From Arthrobacter cheniae (GTDB lineage: Bacteria > Actinomycetota > Actinomycetes > Actinomycetales > Micrococcaceae), in NCBI RefSeq assembly GCF_003602275.1, contig NZ_QZVT01000001.1, positions 340,567 to 404,566 of the forward strand: DNA of 64,000 nucleotides, read 5' to 3'. The notes beneath the pieces were generated by a model that did not search any database, had not been told where the DNA came from, and saw nothing but the letters and a program-made list of their open reading frames with translations. Position numbers and translations under genes: made by a program. Positions 53,944 through 62,813 of this stretch are shown piece after piece (within the stretch, counting starts at the first letter, position 1; the number at the start of each line of letters is the position of its first letter).

Positions 53944-55838
53944 GCCGGACCACGACGCCCACCGGCAGGACGCCGAAGGACAGGAAGAGGAAGAGAGTCC
54001 CGGACAGGAACACCGGCACGGAGCCCCAGGGAGGACCGTCCGTCGGCGTCCTCAACGAGGACGCGATCCTCCTCGACCGCGCCCAGAGCAAGTCCGTCCG
54101 CTCGAGGTCCTTCCAGCTCCTCGGCTCCCTCATCCGCCCGAACCGCAGGCAGTTCGTCTGGACCGTCCTGCTGGTGGTCATCTCGCAGGCGGCGCGCGTC
54201 GCCGGTCCCGCCATTATCGCGTTCGGCATCGACCGCGCCCTGCCTGCCCTGATAGCTGGGGACTCCCTCATGCTGTGGGTCGCCGGTGGCACCTACCTCC
54301 TGGCGGCCGTGCTCGCCTCGGTCCTGACCGCAGGCTATGTCCGGGCGACGGCACAGCTGAGCCAGGCCATGCTCCTGGACCTCCGTGTGCGCGTCTTCCG
54401 GCACACGCAGCGGCTGAGCCTGGAGTTCCACGAGAAGTACACCTCGGGCCGCATCATCTCCCGGCAGACATCGGACCTGGAGGCGCTCCGGGAGCTCCTC
54501 GATTCGGGTGTCAGCTCGCTCGCCTCGGGCGCCATCTTCATGATCTTCACGGCGGTCACCATCTTCGCCCTCGACTGGCGGACGGGCTTCCTGATCCTGG
54601 CCGCCGCGGTGCCGATGTTCTTCCTGACACGCTGGTACCAGCGGCACTCGCAGATCGCCTTCCGCGAGTCGAGGGTGGTGTCGGCGAAGCTGATCGTGCA
54701 CTTCATCGAGACCATGACCGGTATCCGTGCCGTGAAGGCGTTCCGCCGCGAGTCCGTGAACGCCCGTCGCTACGACGAGCTGGCAGAGGACTACCGGACG
54801 GTCACCGTCCGTTCCATCAACCTGAACGGGATCTTCCAGCCCGGGCTGGTCCTGATCGGCAACGTGACGGTCGCCGTGGTGCTCATGGTCGGCGGGTTCA
54901 GGGTGCTGGGCGGCACCCTCGAGGTAGGGGCCCTTCTCGCGCTGCTCCTCTACGGCAAGCGCTTCTTCCAGCCCGTGGACCAGATGGCGATGTTCTACAA
55001 CTCCTTCCAGTCGGCTGCGGCCGCACTCGAGAAGGTCTCCGGCCTGCTCGAGGAGGTTCCCACCGTCCGCCCGCCCAAGAACCCGGTGTCGCTGCCGGAC
55101 CCTCGCGGTGCCGTCGAGTTCCACGACGTCGAGTTCCGCTACGGCAAGGGGCCCGTGGTGCTGCCCACCATGAACCTCGCCATCCGGGCGGGCCAGACCG
55201 TCGCCCTGGTGGGCCAGACGGGCGCGGGCAAGTCGACGCTCGCGAAGCTCATCGCTCGCTTCTACGACGTCTCGGAGGGCAGGCTCACGCTCGACGGCGT
55301 GGACCTCCGCGACCTCGCGTCGACGGACCTCCGCCGCGCCGTCGTCATGGAGACGCAGGAGGCGTTCCTGTTCAGCGGGTCGGTGGCGGACAACATCGCG
55401 CTCGGAAAGCCCGAGGCCAGCCGGGAGGAGATCATCGCAGCGGCGCGTGCCGTCGGCGCCGAGGAGTTCATCCTCGAGCTCCCGGAGGGCTTCGACACCG
55501 ACGTGAACAAACGCGGCGGTCGTGTCTCTGCGGGCCAGCGGCAGCTCATCAGCTTCGCGCGGGCGTTCCTCGCGGATCCGGCGGTCCTCATCCTCGACGA
55601 GGCGACGTCGTCCCTCGACATCCCGAGCGAGCGCCTCGTGCAGGAGGGCCTGCAGAAGCTCCTCGGCAACCGTACGGCGCTGATCATCGCGCATCGCCTG
55701 TCCACCGTCGCGATCGCCGACCGCGTCCTCGTGGTGCATGACGGGCGCATCGTCGAGGATGGCACCCCCTCCGAGCTCATCGGCGGCTCGGGGCGATTCG
55801 CGACGCTGCACGCGGCGTGGAAGGACTCACTCGTCTGA
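53940..55838 (+). CDS. ABC exporter half-transporter, canonical partner
   Basis: The 632-residue product starts with a basic tail of about 60 residues, then six membrane helices and an ATPase domain with Walker A '[13 protein letters not shown]', Walker B '[12 protein letters not shown]' with the catalytic Glu, and the H-loop '[10 protein letters not shown]'. Its signature motif reads RVSAGQRQ instead of LSGGQ. This complements the first half (intact signature, degenerate Glu), the asymmetry known from heterodimeric exporters such as TM287/288. Coupled by a four-base overlap (ATGA). Confidence 0.93.
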   Translation: MSRTTTPTGRTPKDRKRKRVPDRNTGTEPQGGPSVGVLNEDAILLDRAQSKSVRSRSFQLLGSLIRPNRRQFVWTVLLVVISQAARVAGPAIIAFGIDRALPALIAGDSLMLWVAGGTYLLAAVLASVLTAGYVRATAQLSQAMLLDLRVRVFRHTQRLSLEFHEKYTSGRIISRQTSDLEALRELLDSGVSSLASGAIFMIFTAVTIFALDWRTGFLILAAAVPMFFLTRWYQRHSQIAFRESRVVSAKLIVHFIETMTGIRAVKAFRRESVNARRYDELAEDYRTVTVRSINLNGIFQPGLVLIGNVTVAVVLMVGGFRVLGGTLEVGALLALLLYGKRFFQPVDQMAMFYNSFQSAAAALEKVSGLLEEVPTVRPPKNPVSLPDPRGAVEFHDVEFRYGKGPVVLPTMNLAIRAGQTVALVGQTGAGKSTLAKLIARFYDVSEGRLTLDGVDLRDLASTDLRRAVVMETQEAFLFSGSVADNIALGKPEASREEIIAAARAVGAEEFILELPEGFDTDVNKRGGRVSAGQRQLISFARAFLADPAVLILDEATSSLDIPSERLVQEGLQKLLGNRTALIIAHRLSTVAIADRVLVVHDGRIVEDGTPSELIGGSGRFATLHAAWKDSLV

Positions 55839-55863
55839 CGACCTCCGGTGCCGGCGCGCCCGG

Positions 55864-55893
55864 TTTTCCTCGCCGCTGATCCTCGGCTATTCT
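55864..55893 (+). promoter_or_regulatory. Putative promoter of tRNA-Pro
   Basis: TTTTCC (55864-55869) and TATTCT (55888-55893) are 18 bases apart and lie about 45 bases upstream of the mature tRNA. The -35 is a weak match. Confidence 0.4.
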
Positions 55894-55938
55894 GGGACAG
55901 TTGCTGTTCGGGAGGTTCGTCCTCCCGCGTGGGAGCAC

Positions 55939-56012
55939 CGGGGTGTGGCGCAGCTTGGTAGCGCGCGTCGTTCGGGACGACGAGGTCGCAGGTTCAATTC
56001 CTGTCACCCCGA
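55939..56012 (+). tRNA. tRNA-Pro (anticodon CGG)
   Basis: The 74 bases fold into a full cloverleaf: acceptor CGGGGTG/CACCCCG, D-arm GCGC-GCGC, anticodon stem CGTCG/CGACG with loop TTCGGGA (anticodon CGG, codon CCG), a 5-base variable loop, T-arm GCAGG-TTCAATT-CCTGT and discriminator A. The CCA end is not encoded. A strong terminator follows. Confidence 0.96.
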
Positions 56013-56020
56013 CCGGATCA

Positions 56021-56063
56021 ATACACAGGAAGCCCGCTGGGGACCAGCGGGCTTCCTGTGTAT
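56021..56063. terminator. 20-bp perfect hairpin after tRNA-Pro
   Basis: ATACACAGGAAGCCCGCTGG (56021-56040) pairs perfectly with its complement at 56044-56063 around a 3-base loop. It serves the tRNA gene on one side and the convergent secreted-protein gene, whose stop is nine bases away, on the other. Confidence 0.85.
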
Positions 56064-56072
56064 CCGGCTGGT

Positions 56073-57071
56073 TCAGCGGGCCGAGAGGGTCACGACCTCA
56101 TAGCCGCGGGGATTCAGGGCGCCGAACTTCGCGTTGGCGAGGGCCAGCGTCTTGCCGAACAGGGCCACCGTCGTCGGGACGTCGAACCGCGGGCTCTTGA
56201 TGACGTCCTCCACCTGACCGCTCGCAAGGTCGTTCGACAGGTCGATGCGGCTGACCTGGTTCTTCCTGTTCTGGACGGCGTACACGGTGTCGCCCTTGGC
56301 AAGGATGCCGTCGACGTTGGGCAGTGCGGCGGTTGCGATGACAGCGCTCACTCCGGAGTCCGGGTCAACGGTGTAGAGGGATTCCTTGACGGAGTGCGCC
56401 ACGATCAGTGTCCTTCCGCCGTCGACCGACGTGATGCCGTTGAGGTTGAAACCGGTTTCCACCAGGGCCGCCGGGCCGGACAGCGGAATCGTCTGCACCT
56501 CACCGAGCTCCCCGTGCCGGCCGACCGGGATGAAGTAGAGCTCGGCGCGGCGGGAGTTGGTGAAGTATGCCCCGTCCTTCGTGAGTGTGACGTCGTTGAT
56601 GAAGGCCTCTGCCGTCGTCAACCGGACGTCGGCGACGGGGGCGCCGGTGCGGGTGTCGTACACGTAGGCCTGACCCTTGGCACCGCCTGAGACGAACAGC
56701 AGATCGTTCTTCACATCGGCTTTCAACCCGACAACGACCCTGCCGTCCGGTGCGTCGATGAAGGGTTCCGCAGTGCCCTTCCGGATATCGCCACGGTAGA
56801 TGTCGCCGTCGCCGAGGTCTCCCGCGTAGAACGTTGATCCCCTGCCTGCGGCGATACCCTCAGCTCCCGACGCACCGGGGAGCGGGATGGACGCTCCCGG
56901 GTGCTTCTGAGCTGCGGCCGACGCCGCCTGGACCGATGACGGCGGTGCTGCGACGGCTCCTGTGGCCGGCAGCAGGAGCCCGCCGGTCGCGACGATCGCA
57001 ACCGCCGCGCGTGTCAGCGCCATACGGCGCGCAGACGTTGAATGGCTGGTGCTGCGGGAGGTGGTAGTCAC
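56073..57071 (-). CDS. Secreted beta-propeller (NHL/SMP-30-like) protein
   Basis: The 332-residue product has a Sec signal peptide: basic start with 'SARRMALTRAAVAIVATGGLL' and a likely cut after 'TGAVAA' near residue 42. The mature part contains repeated blades such as 'GSTFYAGDLGDGDIYRGDI', 'DLLFVSGGAKGQAYVYDTRTG' (19-20-residue units) and 'GDTVYAVQNRKNQVSRIDLS', as in SMP-30/NHL-type six-bladed propellers. No enzymatic site is evident. The GTG start has GAGGAG four bases upstream. I cannot assign a ligand. Confidence 0.8.
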   Translation of the reverse strand: MTTTSRSTSHSTSARRMALTRAAVAIVATGGLLLPATGAVAAPPSSVQAASAAAQKHPGASIPLPGASGAEGIAAGRGSTFYAGDLGDGDIYRGDIRKGTAEPFIDAPDGRVVVGLKADVKNDLLFVSGGAKGQAYVYDTRTGAPVADVRLTTAEAFINDVTLTKDGAYFTNSRRAELYFIPVGRHGELGEVQTIPLSGPAALVETGFNLNGITSVDGGRTLIVAHSVKESLYTVDPDSGVSAVIATAALPNVDGILAKGDTVYAVQNRKNQVSRIDLSNDLASGQVEDVIKSPRFDVPTTVALFGKTLALANAKFGALNPRGYEVVTLSAR

Positions 57072-57307
57072 TGTGCTCCTCGTTGGTTCGAGCGCGGCCC
57101 TGCCCGGGGCTCCGCACGGCGCTGTAGCGGATGGGTTGCTGAGAAGGCGATGGAACCGCTGATCATCGTGAACTGCGGCTGCAGCCGTGGTACCGACCGG
57201 CCTAGGCAGGTTTGTACGATAACGCTCCGGTCACGAGCTTTGTCCCCCGTAGCCGAGGGGCGGACGCACCGGTAGCTCGGGCCACCACGCCGCCGGCGGG
57301 TCAGGCG

Positions 57308-58207
57308 TCAGGCGAACGCGCGACCCGTCAGCCGCTCGTACGCCTCGACGTAGCGTGCGCGTGTGCGCTCGACGACGTCGTCGGGCAGCGCGGGAGGCTC
57401 CGACGAGCGGTCCCAGCCCGTGGCGTCGGACGTCAGCCAGTCGCGGACGAACTGCTTGTCGAACGACGACTGCGCCTGCCCGGGCGCGTAGAGGGCCGCA
57501 TCCCAGAAACGCGAGGAATCCGGCGTCAGCACCTCGTCCCCGAGCGTGATGCGCCCCGTGGCAGGGTCGAGCCCGAACTCCACCTTCGTGTCCGCGAGGA
57601 TGATGCCCCTCTCGCGCGCGATCGCCTCGGCCCTCGCGTAGATGTCGAGCGTGAGCGTGCGGAGCTCGGCCGCGGCGTCGTCACCCACGGTCATGACGAC
57701 GGCGTCATAGGTGATGTTCTCGTCGTGCTCGCCCACCTCGGCCTTCGCGGAGGGAGTGAAGAGCGCGGGATGCAGGCGCGAGCCGTCCACGAGGCCCTCG
57801 GGCAACGGCAACGAGCACACGGTCCGCGACGCCCGGTACTCGATCAGCCCACTTCCCGTGAGGTAGCCGCGCGCGATGCACTCGATGGGATACATGATGA
57901 GCTTGCGGCAGATCATGGCCCGGCCCTCCACGGCGGCGGGGACACCGCCTGCCGCATCGGCGGCGATCACATGGTTCGGGATACCGCCGAGCTGCTCGAA
58001 CCACCAGAGGCTGAGCTGCGTCAGCACGCGGCCCTTGTCGGGGATCTCGGTGGCGAGGACGTGGTCGTATGCGCTGATGCGGTCGCTGGCGACCACGAGG
58101 ACGACGTCGTCGGGCCCGTCCTCAGGCTCGTACAGGTCGCGTACCTTGCCGGAGTAGACGTGCCGCCAGCCCGGGAGGTCGACGTGCGGGGGCACGAAGC
58201 CGCTCAT
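57308..58207 (-). CDS. purC: Phosphoribosylaminoimidazole-succinocarboxamide synthase
   Basis: PurC joins aspartate to CAIR in purine synthesis. The 299-residue product shows 'HVYSGKVRDLYEPEDGPDD', 'VASDRISAYDHVLATEIPDKG' split near residues 40-60, 'IECIARGYLTGSGLIEY' and 'GIILADTKVEFGLDP', which are family signatures. It is the longer actinobacterial form. The ATG at 58207 overlaps the purD stop by four bases, so purD-purC are translationally coupled. Confidence 0.97.
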   Translation of the reverse strand: MSGFVPPHVDLPGWRHVYSGKVRDLYEPEDGPDDVVLVVASDRISAYDHVLATEIPDKGRVLTQLSLWWFEQLGGIPNHVIAADAAGGVPAAVEGRAMICRKLIMYPIECIARGYLTGSGLIEYRASRTVCSLPLPEGLVDGSRLHPALFTPSAKAEVGEHDENITYDAVVMTVGDDAAAELRTLTLDIYARAEAIARERGIILADTKVEFGLDPATGRITLGDEVLTPDSSRFWDAALYAPGQAQSSFDKQFVRDWLTSDATGWDRSSEPPALPDDVVERTRARYVEAYERLTGRAFA

Positions 58208-59496
58208 GTCGTAGCCGCCGCGGGTCCGGAGACGGTGACTTCGGCGCGGGATGCCTTGAGCGCGATGTCCGTCCGGAACTGCCCGCCCTGGAGCTCGATC
58301 AGGGAGAGGCCCTCATAGGCGGTGGAGCGCGCGTCCTCCAGGGAGTCCCCGAGCCCGACGACGGCCAGCACGCGGCCGCCGGCGCTGACCACCTTGCCGT
58401 CGCGCAGCGCGGTTCCCGCATGCAGCACGGTGGCGCCGTCGACCTTGCCTGCCTTCTTCAGGCCCCGGATGCGTCGTCCGGTAACGGGAGTGTCGGGATA
58501 GTTCTCGGATGCGAGCACGACGGCGACGGCCGTCTGCGGCGACCAGTTCAGCTGATCGATCTGGTCGAGGGTGCCCTTGGCGGCCGCGAGCAGCACGCCG
58601 CCGAGGGGCGTCGCCAGCCGGGCGAGCACGGCCTGGGTCTCGGGGTCGCCGAAGCGGGCGTTGAACTCGATGACGCGCATGCCGCGGGAGGTGAGGGCGA
58701 GCCCCACGTAGAGGACGCCGGCGAACGGCGTGCCGCGGTGGGCCATCTCGTCGATCACGGGCTGGGCAACGCGTGAGATGACCTCCTCGACGAGGGTCGC
58801 CGGGACCCACTCGAGCGGTGAGTAGGCGCCCATGCCTCCGGTGTTCGGACCCTGGTCGCCGTCGTGGATGCGCTTGAAGTCCTGGGCCGGCGCGAGCGGG
58901 ACGACGGTCCGCCCGTCGGAGAGGACGAAGAGGGACACCTCGGGTCCGTCGAGGTATTCCTCGATCACCACCGTGCCCCCCGCCGCGAAACAGGCGGACG
59001 CATGGGCTCGGGCTTCGTCGAGGTCGTCGGTGACCACGACTCCCTTGCCCGCGGCGAGGCCGTCGTCCTTCACCACATAGGGGGCGCCGAAGGTGCAGAG
59101 CGCCTCACCGGCCTCTTCGTCGGTCGCGGCGACGCGCGCCATCGCCGTCGGTACGCCGGCAGCAGCCATGACCTGTTTCGCGAAGGCCTTGGAGGCCTCG
59201 AGCTGCGCCGCTGCCCTGGTAGGGCCGAAGACGGGGATGCCCTCGTCAAGGAGCGCATCCGCGATCCCCGCGGCGAGCGGCGCCTCGGGACCGATGACCA
59301 CGAGGCCGACGCCGAGGTGTCGGGCGAGGCCTGTCACTGCGGCCGGATCGCTGGCATCGATGTCGTGGGTCGGCACGTCCTCGGCGATACCGGCGTTGCC
59401 GGGTGCTGCGTGCACCTCCCGGACGAAGGGGTCGGCCAGCAACGCCCGGACGATGGCATGTTCGCGGCCTCCGGGGCCCAGCACTAGAACCTTCAC
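58204..59496 (-). CDS. purD: Phosphoribosylamine-glycine ligase
   Basis: PurD makes GAR from phosphoribosylamine and glycine with ATP. The 430-residue ATP-grasp protein shows 'VLVLGPGGREHAIVRALL' at its start, 'PYVVKDDGLAAGKGVVV' near residue 135, 'DFKRIHDGDQGPNTGGMGAYSP' split near 215 and 'RFGDPETQAVLARL' near 285. The GTG at 59496 is the family start; the 12 upstream codons have no support. TACGCT lies eight bases before it, so the mRNA may be nearly leaderless. It diverges from the molybdopterin oxidoreductase. Confidence 0.97.
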   Translation of the reverse strand: MKVLVLGPGGREHAIVRALLADPFVREVHAAPGNAGIAEDVPTHDIDASDPAAVTGLARHLGVGLVVIGPEAPLAAGIADALLDEGIPVFGPTRAAAQLEASKAFAKQVMAAAGVPTAMARVAATDEEAGEALCTFGAPYVVKDDGLAAGKGVVVTDDLDEARAHASACFAAGGTVVIEEYLDGPEVSLFVLSDGRTVVPLAPAQDFKRIHDGDQGPNTGGMGAYSPLEWVPATLVEEVISRVAQPVIDEMAHRGTPFAGVLYVGLALTSRGMRVIEFNARFGDPETQAVLARLATPLGGVLLAAAKGTLDQIDQLNWSPQTAVAVVLASENYPDTPVTGRRIRGLKKAGKVDGATVLHAGTALRDGKVVSAGGRVLAVVGLGDSLEDARSTAYEGLSLIELQGGQFRTDIALKASRAEVTVSGPAAATT

Positions 59497-59597
59497 AGTA
59501 GGACAGCGTACTGGAGGTGCCCGGGCCCACACAGTGTGCGGCGCCTGTTACGGAGGCCGGTACCCATACTGCCCCGCTGCCTCTCCGAATACTTCGC

Positions 59598-61283
59598 ATG
59601 AGCAACTCCACCAAGCCCCGCCGCGGCCTCCCCCTCCTTGCCGCGCTCGCAGGCATCATCGCTGCGGGCATGGTGCTCGGTGTCGCCGAGCTCGTCGGCG
59701 CTTTCTTCCGTGCCAGCGCCACACCCGTCATCGCTATGGGATCCACCTTCATCGACTTCACCCCGCCCTGGATGAAGGACTTCGCGATCGCGACGTTCGG
59801 GACGAACGACAAGCTTGCCCTGCTGATCGGGATGGGTGTCACCATCACCCTCCTGGCTGCGATCCTCGGCCTCGTCGCCTTTCGGAGGTGGGTGCTGGGC
59901 GCCGCCGGAGTGCTCCTCATGGGTGCGATCATCGTGGCCTGCGTCCTGACGCGCGCCGGAGCCTCCCTCCCCGATGCCATCCCCACGGTCGTCGGCACGA
60001 CTGCAGGCCTGCTCGCCCTCCGCTGGCTCGTCGCTCGCCTGCGCCACGCCGCCATCGCTCCCGCCACCTCCACACCCGCCACCGCAGCCAAGAACCCGGG
60101 CTCGGACCGCACTCGTCCCGGCGTGACCGTCGTCGAGTCGGGCGAGGGGACACTCGGGAACGACGACGACGTCGCGGGCCCGGTTGCCGCAACCACCTCG
60201 AGGACACCCGGCAGCACCTCGCGCCGCGGGTTCTTCGCCGCCGCCGGTGTCACCGCCGTCGTCGCCGCCGCGGCTGCCGGTGGTGGGCGCCTGCTGTCGG
60301 GAGCACGCAACAACATCGCCGCCGTGCGCGACAGCCTGGAGTTCCCCGCACCGTCGAGCCCGGCTCCCGCGCTCCCTGCCGGTGTGCAGTCCCCCGTTCC
60401 GGGCGTGACACCCTTCGTCACCCCGAACGGGGACTTCTACCGGATCGACACGGCGCTCAGCGTCCCCCAGCTCACGACCGACGACTGGGTGCTCCGCGTC
60501 CACGGGATGGTGGAGGAGGAGTTCGAACTTACCTTCCAGGACCTCCTCGACGCCGACCTGATCGAGCGCCACATCACCCTGACGTGCGTTTCGAATCCCG
60601 TGGGCGGTTACCTGGCCGGCAACGCCAAGTGGCTCGGATACCCCCTCCGCGAGGTCCTCGCCCGGGCGAAACCCCTCGAAGGCGCCGACATGGTCCTGTC
60701 GACGAGCTCGGACGGCTTCAGCGCCTCCACTCCCCTGCCCGTGCTGCAGGACGACCGCGACGCCATCCTGGCAGTCGCCATGAACGGCGAGCCCCTTCCC
60801 GTCGAGCACGGCTTCCCCGTCCGGATGGTGGTGCCGGGCCTGTTCGGCTACGTCTCGGCGACCAAGTGGGTCGTCGACCTGGAGGTGACGCGGTTCGCCG
60901 ACAGGACGGCCTACTGGACCGATCGCGGCTGGTCCGAGATGGGCCCCATCAAGACGATGGCCCGCGTCGAGGTACCGCAGTCCTTCGCCTCGCTGGACGC
61001 CGGTGCGGTGATGATCGGTGGTGTCGCCTGGTCCCAGCAGCGGGGCATCACCAAGGTCGAGGTTTCCGTGGACAGCGGCGACTGGGAGCCCGTGACCCTC
61101 GCGGCCGAGGCCTCGGTGGACACCTGGCGGCAGTGGTCGCACGAGCTCACCCTGGACGCCGGTCTGCACACCGTACGGGCGCGGGCCACGGACGCGGTCG
61201 ATGGCGTCCAGACCGACGAGCGTGCTGAGACCGTCCCCAACGGCGCGTCGGGCTGGCAGTCCGTGCAGTTCACGGTCAAGTAG
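59598..61283 (+). CDS. Membrane-anchored molybdopterin-dependent oxidoreductase
   Basis: The 561-residue product has four N-terminal membrane helices (about residues 13-150), a linker, a Tat-like motif 'SRRGFFAAAGVTAVVAAAAAG' split near 206-226 and an external sulfite-oxidase-type domain. The molybdenum ligand cysteine lies in 'ITLTCVSNPVGG' near residue 334, followed by 'HGFPVRMVVPGLFGYVSATKWV' split near 398-420 and an immunoglobulin-like Mo-dimerisation domain at the C-terminus. The substrate (sulfite, methionine sulfoxide or other) is unknown; no haem or separate cytochrome is encoded nearby. Confidence 0.9.
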   Translation: MSNSTKPRRGLPLLAALAGIIAAGMVLGVAELVGAFFRASATPVIAMGSTFIDFTPPWMKDFAIATFGTNDKLALLIGMGVTITLLAAILGLVAFRRWVLGAAGVLLMGAIIVACVLTRAGASLPDAIPTVVGTTAGLLALRWLVARLRHAAIAPATSTPATAAKNPGSDRTRPGVTVVESGEGTLGNDDDVAGPVAATTSRTPGSTSRRGFFAAAGVTAVVAAAAAGGGRLLSGARNNIAAVRDSLEFPAPSSPAPALPAGVQSPVPGVTPFVTPNGDFYRIDTALSVPQLTTDDWVLRVHGMVEEEFELTFQDLLDADLIERHITLTCVSNPVGGYLAGNAKWLGYPLREVLARAKPLEGADMVLSTSSDGFSASTPLPVLQDDRDAILAVAMNGEPLPVEHGFPVRMVVPGLFGYVSATKWVVDLEVTRFADRTAYWTDRGWSEMGPIKTMARVEVPQSFASLDAGAVMIGGVAWSQQRGITKVEVSVDSGDWEPVTLAAEASVDTWRQWSHELTLDAGLHTVRARATDAVDGVQTDERAETVPNGASGWQSVQFTVK

Positions 61284-61429
61284 CCGGCGGACCGACCCCT
61301 GAACCAGGAGCGGCGCGCTCCACACGACCTGCGCCCATCGGATGACCGTCCACTCCGGTGGGCGCAGCCGTGCAGGCCGGGCCCTGAACCCACAGCGATC
61401 ACACGGAGAGGATAGGGAATACTGGAATC

Positions 61430-62434
61430 ATGCCCTCCACCTTCACTACGGCTGACGCCGTGGACTTCGCCGTCCTCGAACGCAACGGCTTCATCGAGTC
61501 CCGCCACGTCGGTGCCGCCGTCGTCCTCGCAGCGGACGGCTCGGTCGTGACCGAGCTCGGGGACATCACGAGCCCGATCTTCCCCCGCTCCACCTTGAAG
61601 CCGTTCCAGGCGCTGGCCAGCATGAAGGCCGGCGTGCCGTTGCGCGGACCGCAGGTGGCCCTTGCGGCCGCCAGCCACGTCGCCAGCAAGGAGCACATGG
61701 ACGTGGTGCGGACCATGCTCGATGCCGCCGGCGTCACCGAGGAGCACCTCCAGTGCCCCGAGGACTGGCCGCAGGACGAGGAAGCCCGCAACGACCTCGT
61801 CCGGGAGGGCAAAGGCAAGCAGCGCATCGCCTTCAACTGCTCGGGCAAGCATGCGGCCTTCCTGTGGGCCTGCACCGAGAACGGGTGGGACACCTCGACC
61901 TACCTCGAACCCTCCCATCCGCTCCAGCGCTCGGTGGCCTCGGTCATCGAGGAGTACACGGAGGAGCCGGTGTCGGCCTGGGGCATCGATGGCTGCGGTG
62001 CTCCCGTCGCCGCCGTCTCGCTGACGGGACTCGCACGGGGCATCGGCAAGGTGACCAGGGCGCCGTCGGACAAGCACGCCGATGCCCGCGCGGCGACCAT
62101 CGCGACCGCGATGCTCGACTATCCATGGGCCGTGCACGGCAACGGGATGGAGAACTCGGTGGTCATGGAGGACCTCGGGGTCGTCGCCAAGAGCGGCGCG
62201 GAGGGCGTGCTCGTCCTGGGCGCCCGGACAGGGGCGTCGCTGGCCCTGAAGGTCCTCGACGGCAACTCCCGCGCGGCCACCCTCGTCGGCCTCACGCTCT
62301 TCGCCGCGTCCGGAGCGATCGACGCCGAGAAGGTGGGCGCCGTCCTCGAGAAGGTCGTCCAGCCGGTCTTCGGTGGAGGCCGTCCGGTCGGCAGCCTGCG
62401 CCTCGCCGCCCCGGTCATGGCCCTGCTCGACTAG
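61430..62434 (+). CDS. Asparaginase II family (rhizobial-type) protein
   Basis: The 334-residue product belongs to the asparaginase family of Rhizobium etli AII, unrelated to E. coli AnsA/B. Visible are the SxxK-type motif 'RSTLKPFQA' near residues 53-61, 'AAASHVASKEHM', and 'AFNCSGKHAAFLWACT' near 134 with the conserved Cys, Lys and His. It would hydrolyse asparagine to aspartate in the cytoplasm. Just upstream AATACT ends six bases before the ATG, and there is no clear Shine-Dalgarno sequence. The SCP-type gene follows by 13 bases. Confidence 0.9.
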   Translation: MPSTFTTADAVDFAVLERNGFIESRHVGAAVVLAADGSVVTELGDITSPIFPRSTLKPFQALASMKAGVPLRGPQVALAAASHVASKEHMDVVRTMLDAAGVTEEHLQCPEDWPQDEEARNDLVREGKGKQRIAFNCSGKHAAFLWACTENGWDTSTYLEPSHPLQRSVASVIEEYTEEPVSAWGIDGCGAPVAAVSLTGLARGIGKVTRAPSDKHADARAATIATAMLDYPWAVHGNGMENSVVMEDLGVVAKSGAEGVLVLGARTGASLALKVLDGNSRAATLVGLTLFAASGAIDAEKVGAVLEKVVQPVFGGGRPVGSLRLAAPVMALLD

Positions 62435-62447
62435 GGACGGCAGGACC

Positions 62448-62813
62448 ATGGCACGACGACGCATCACGCCGGAGGACGGCCGGCGGGCACTGACGTCGGT
62501 TGCCGCCGGGTCGGCCGGCCGGCCGGACCTCGCGATGGCGGTGCGCTTCACCCTCGAGGAACTCGCCGAGCTGGCGCCCGGCAACAGCGTCGAGGTGCGC
62601 GTGCCACCCTTCGGCGTGACGCAGTGCGTCGAGGGCCCGCGCCATACCCGCGGCACTCCCCCGAACGTCGTCGAAATGGATGCGTCCACGTGGCTGGCCC
62701 TCGTCGAGGGAAGGACGACGTGGCCGGATGCCGTCGCCGCAGGCAAGGTCGCTGCGTCCGGACAGCGGGCCGACCTGAGCGCCTGGCTGCCTCTCTTCGG
62801 ACCTCGGGGATGA
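62448..62813 (+). CDS. Sterol carrier-type (SCP) small protein
   Basis: The 121-residue product matches the bacterial SCP family: 'VEVRVPPFGVTQCVEGPRHTRGTPPNVVEMDASTWLALV' broken near residues 47-85, with 'GKVAASGQRADLSAWLPL' at the end. The fold resembles a sterol-binding half-domain. The ligand is unknown. AGGA lies close before the ATG. It is encoded 13 bases after asparaginase and its stop overlaps the DUF2079 gene by four bases (ATGA), so all three genes form an operon. Confidence 0.85.
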   Translation: MARRRITPEDGRRALTSVAAGSAGRPDLAMAVRFTLEELAELAPGNSVEVRVPPFGVTQCVEGPRHTRGTPPNVVEMDASTWLALVEGRTTWPDAVAAGKVAASGQRADLSAWLPLFGPRG

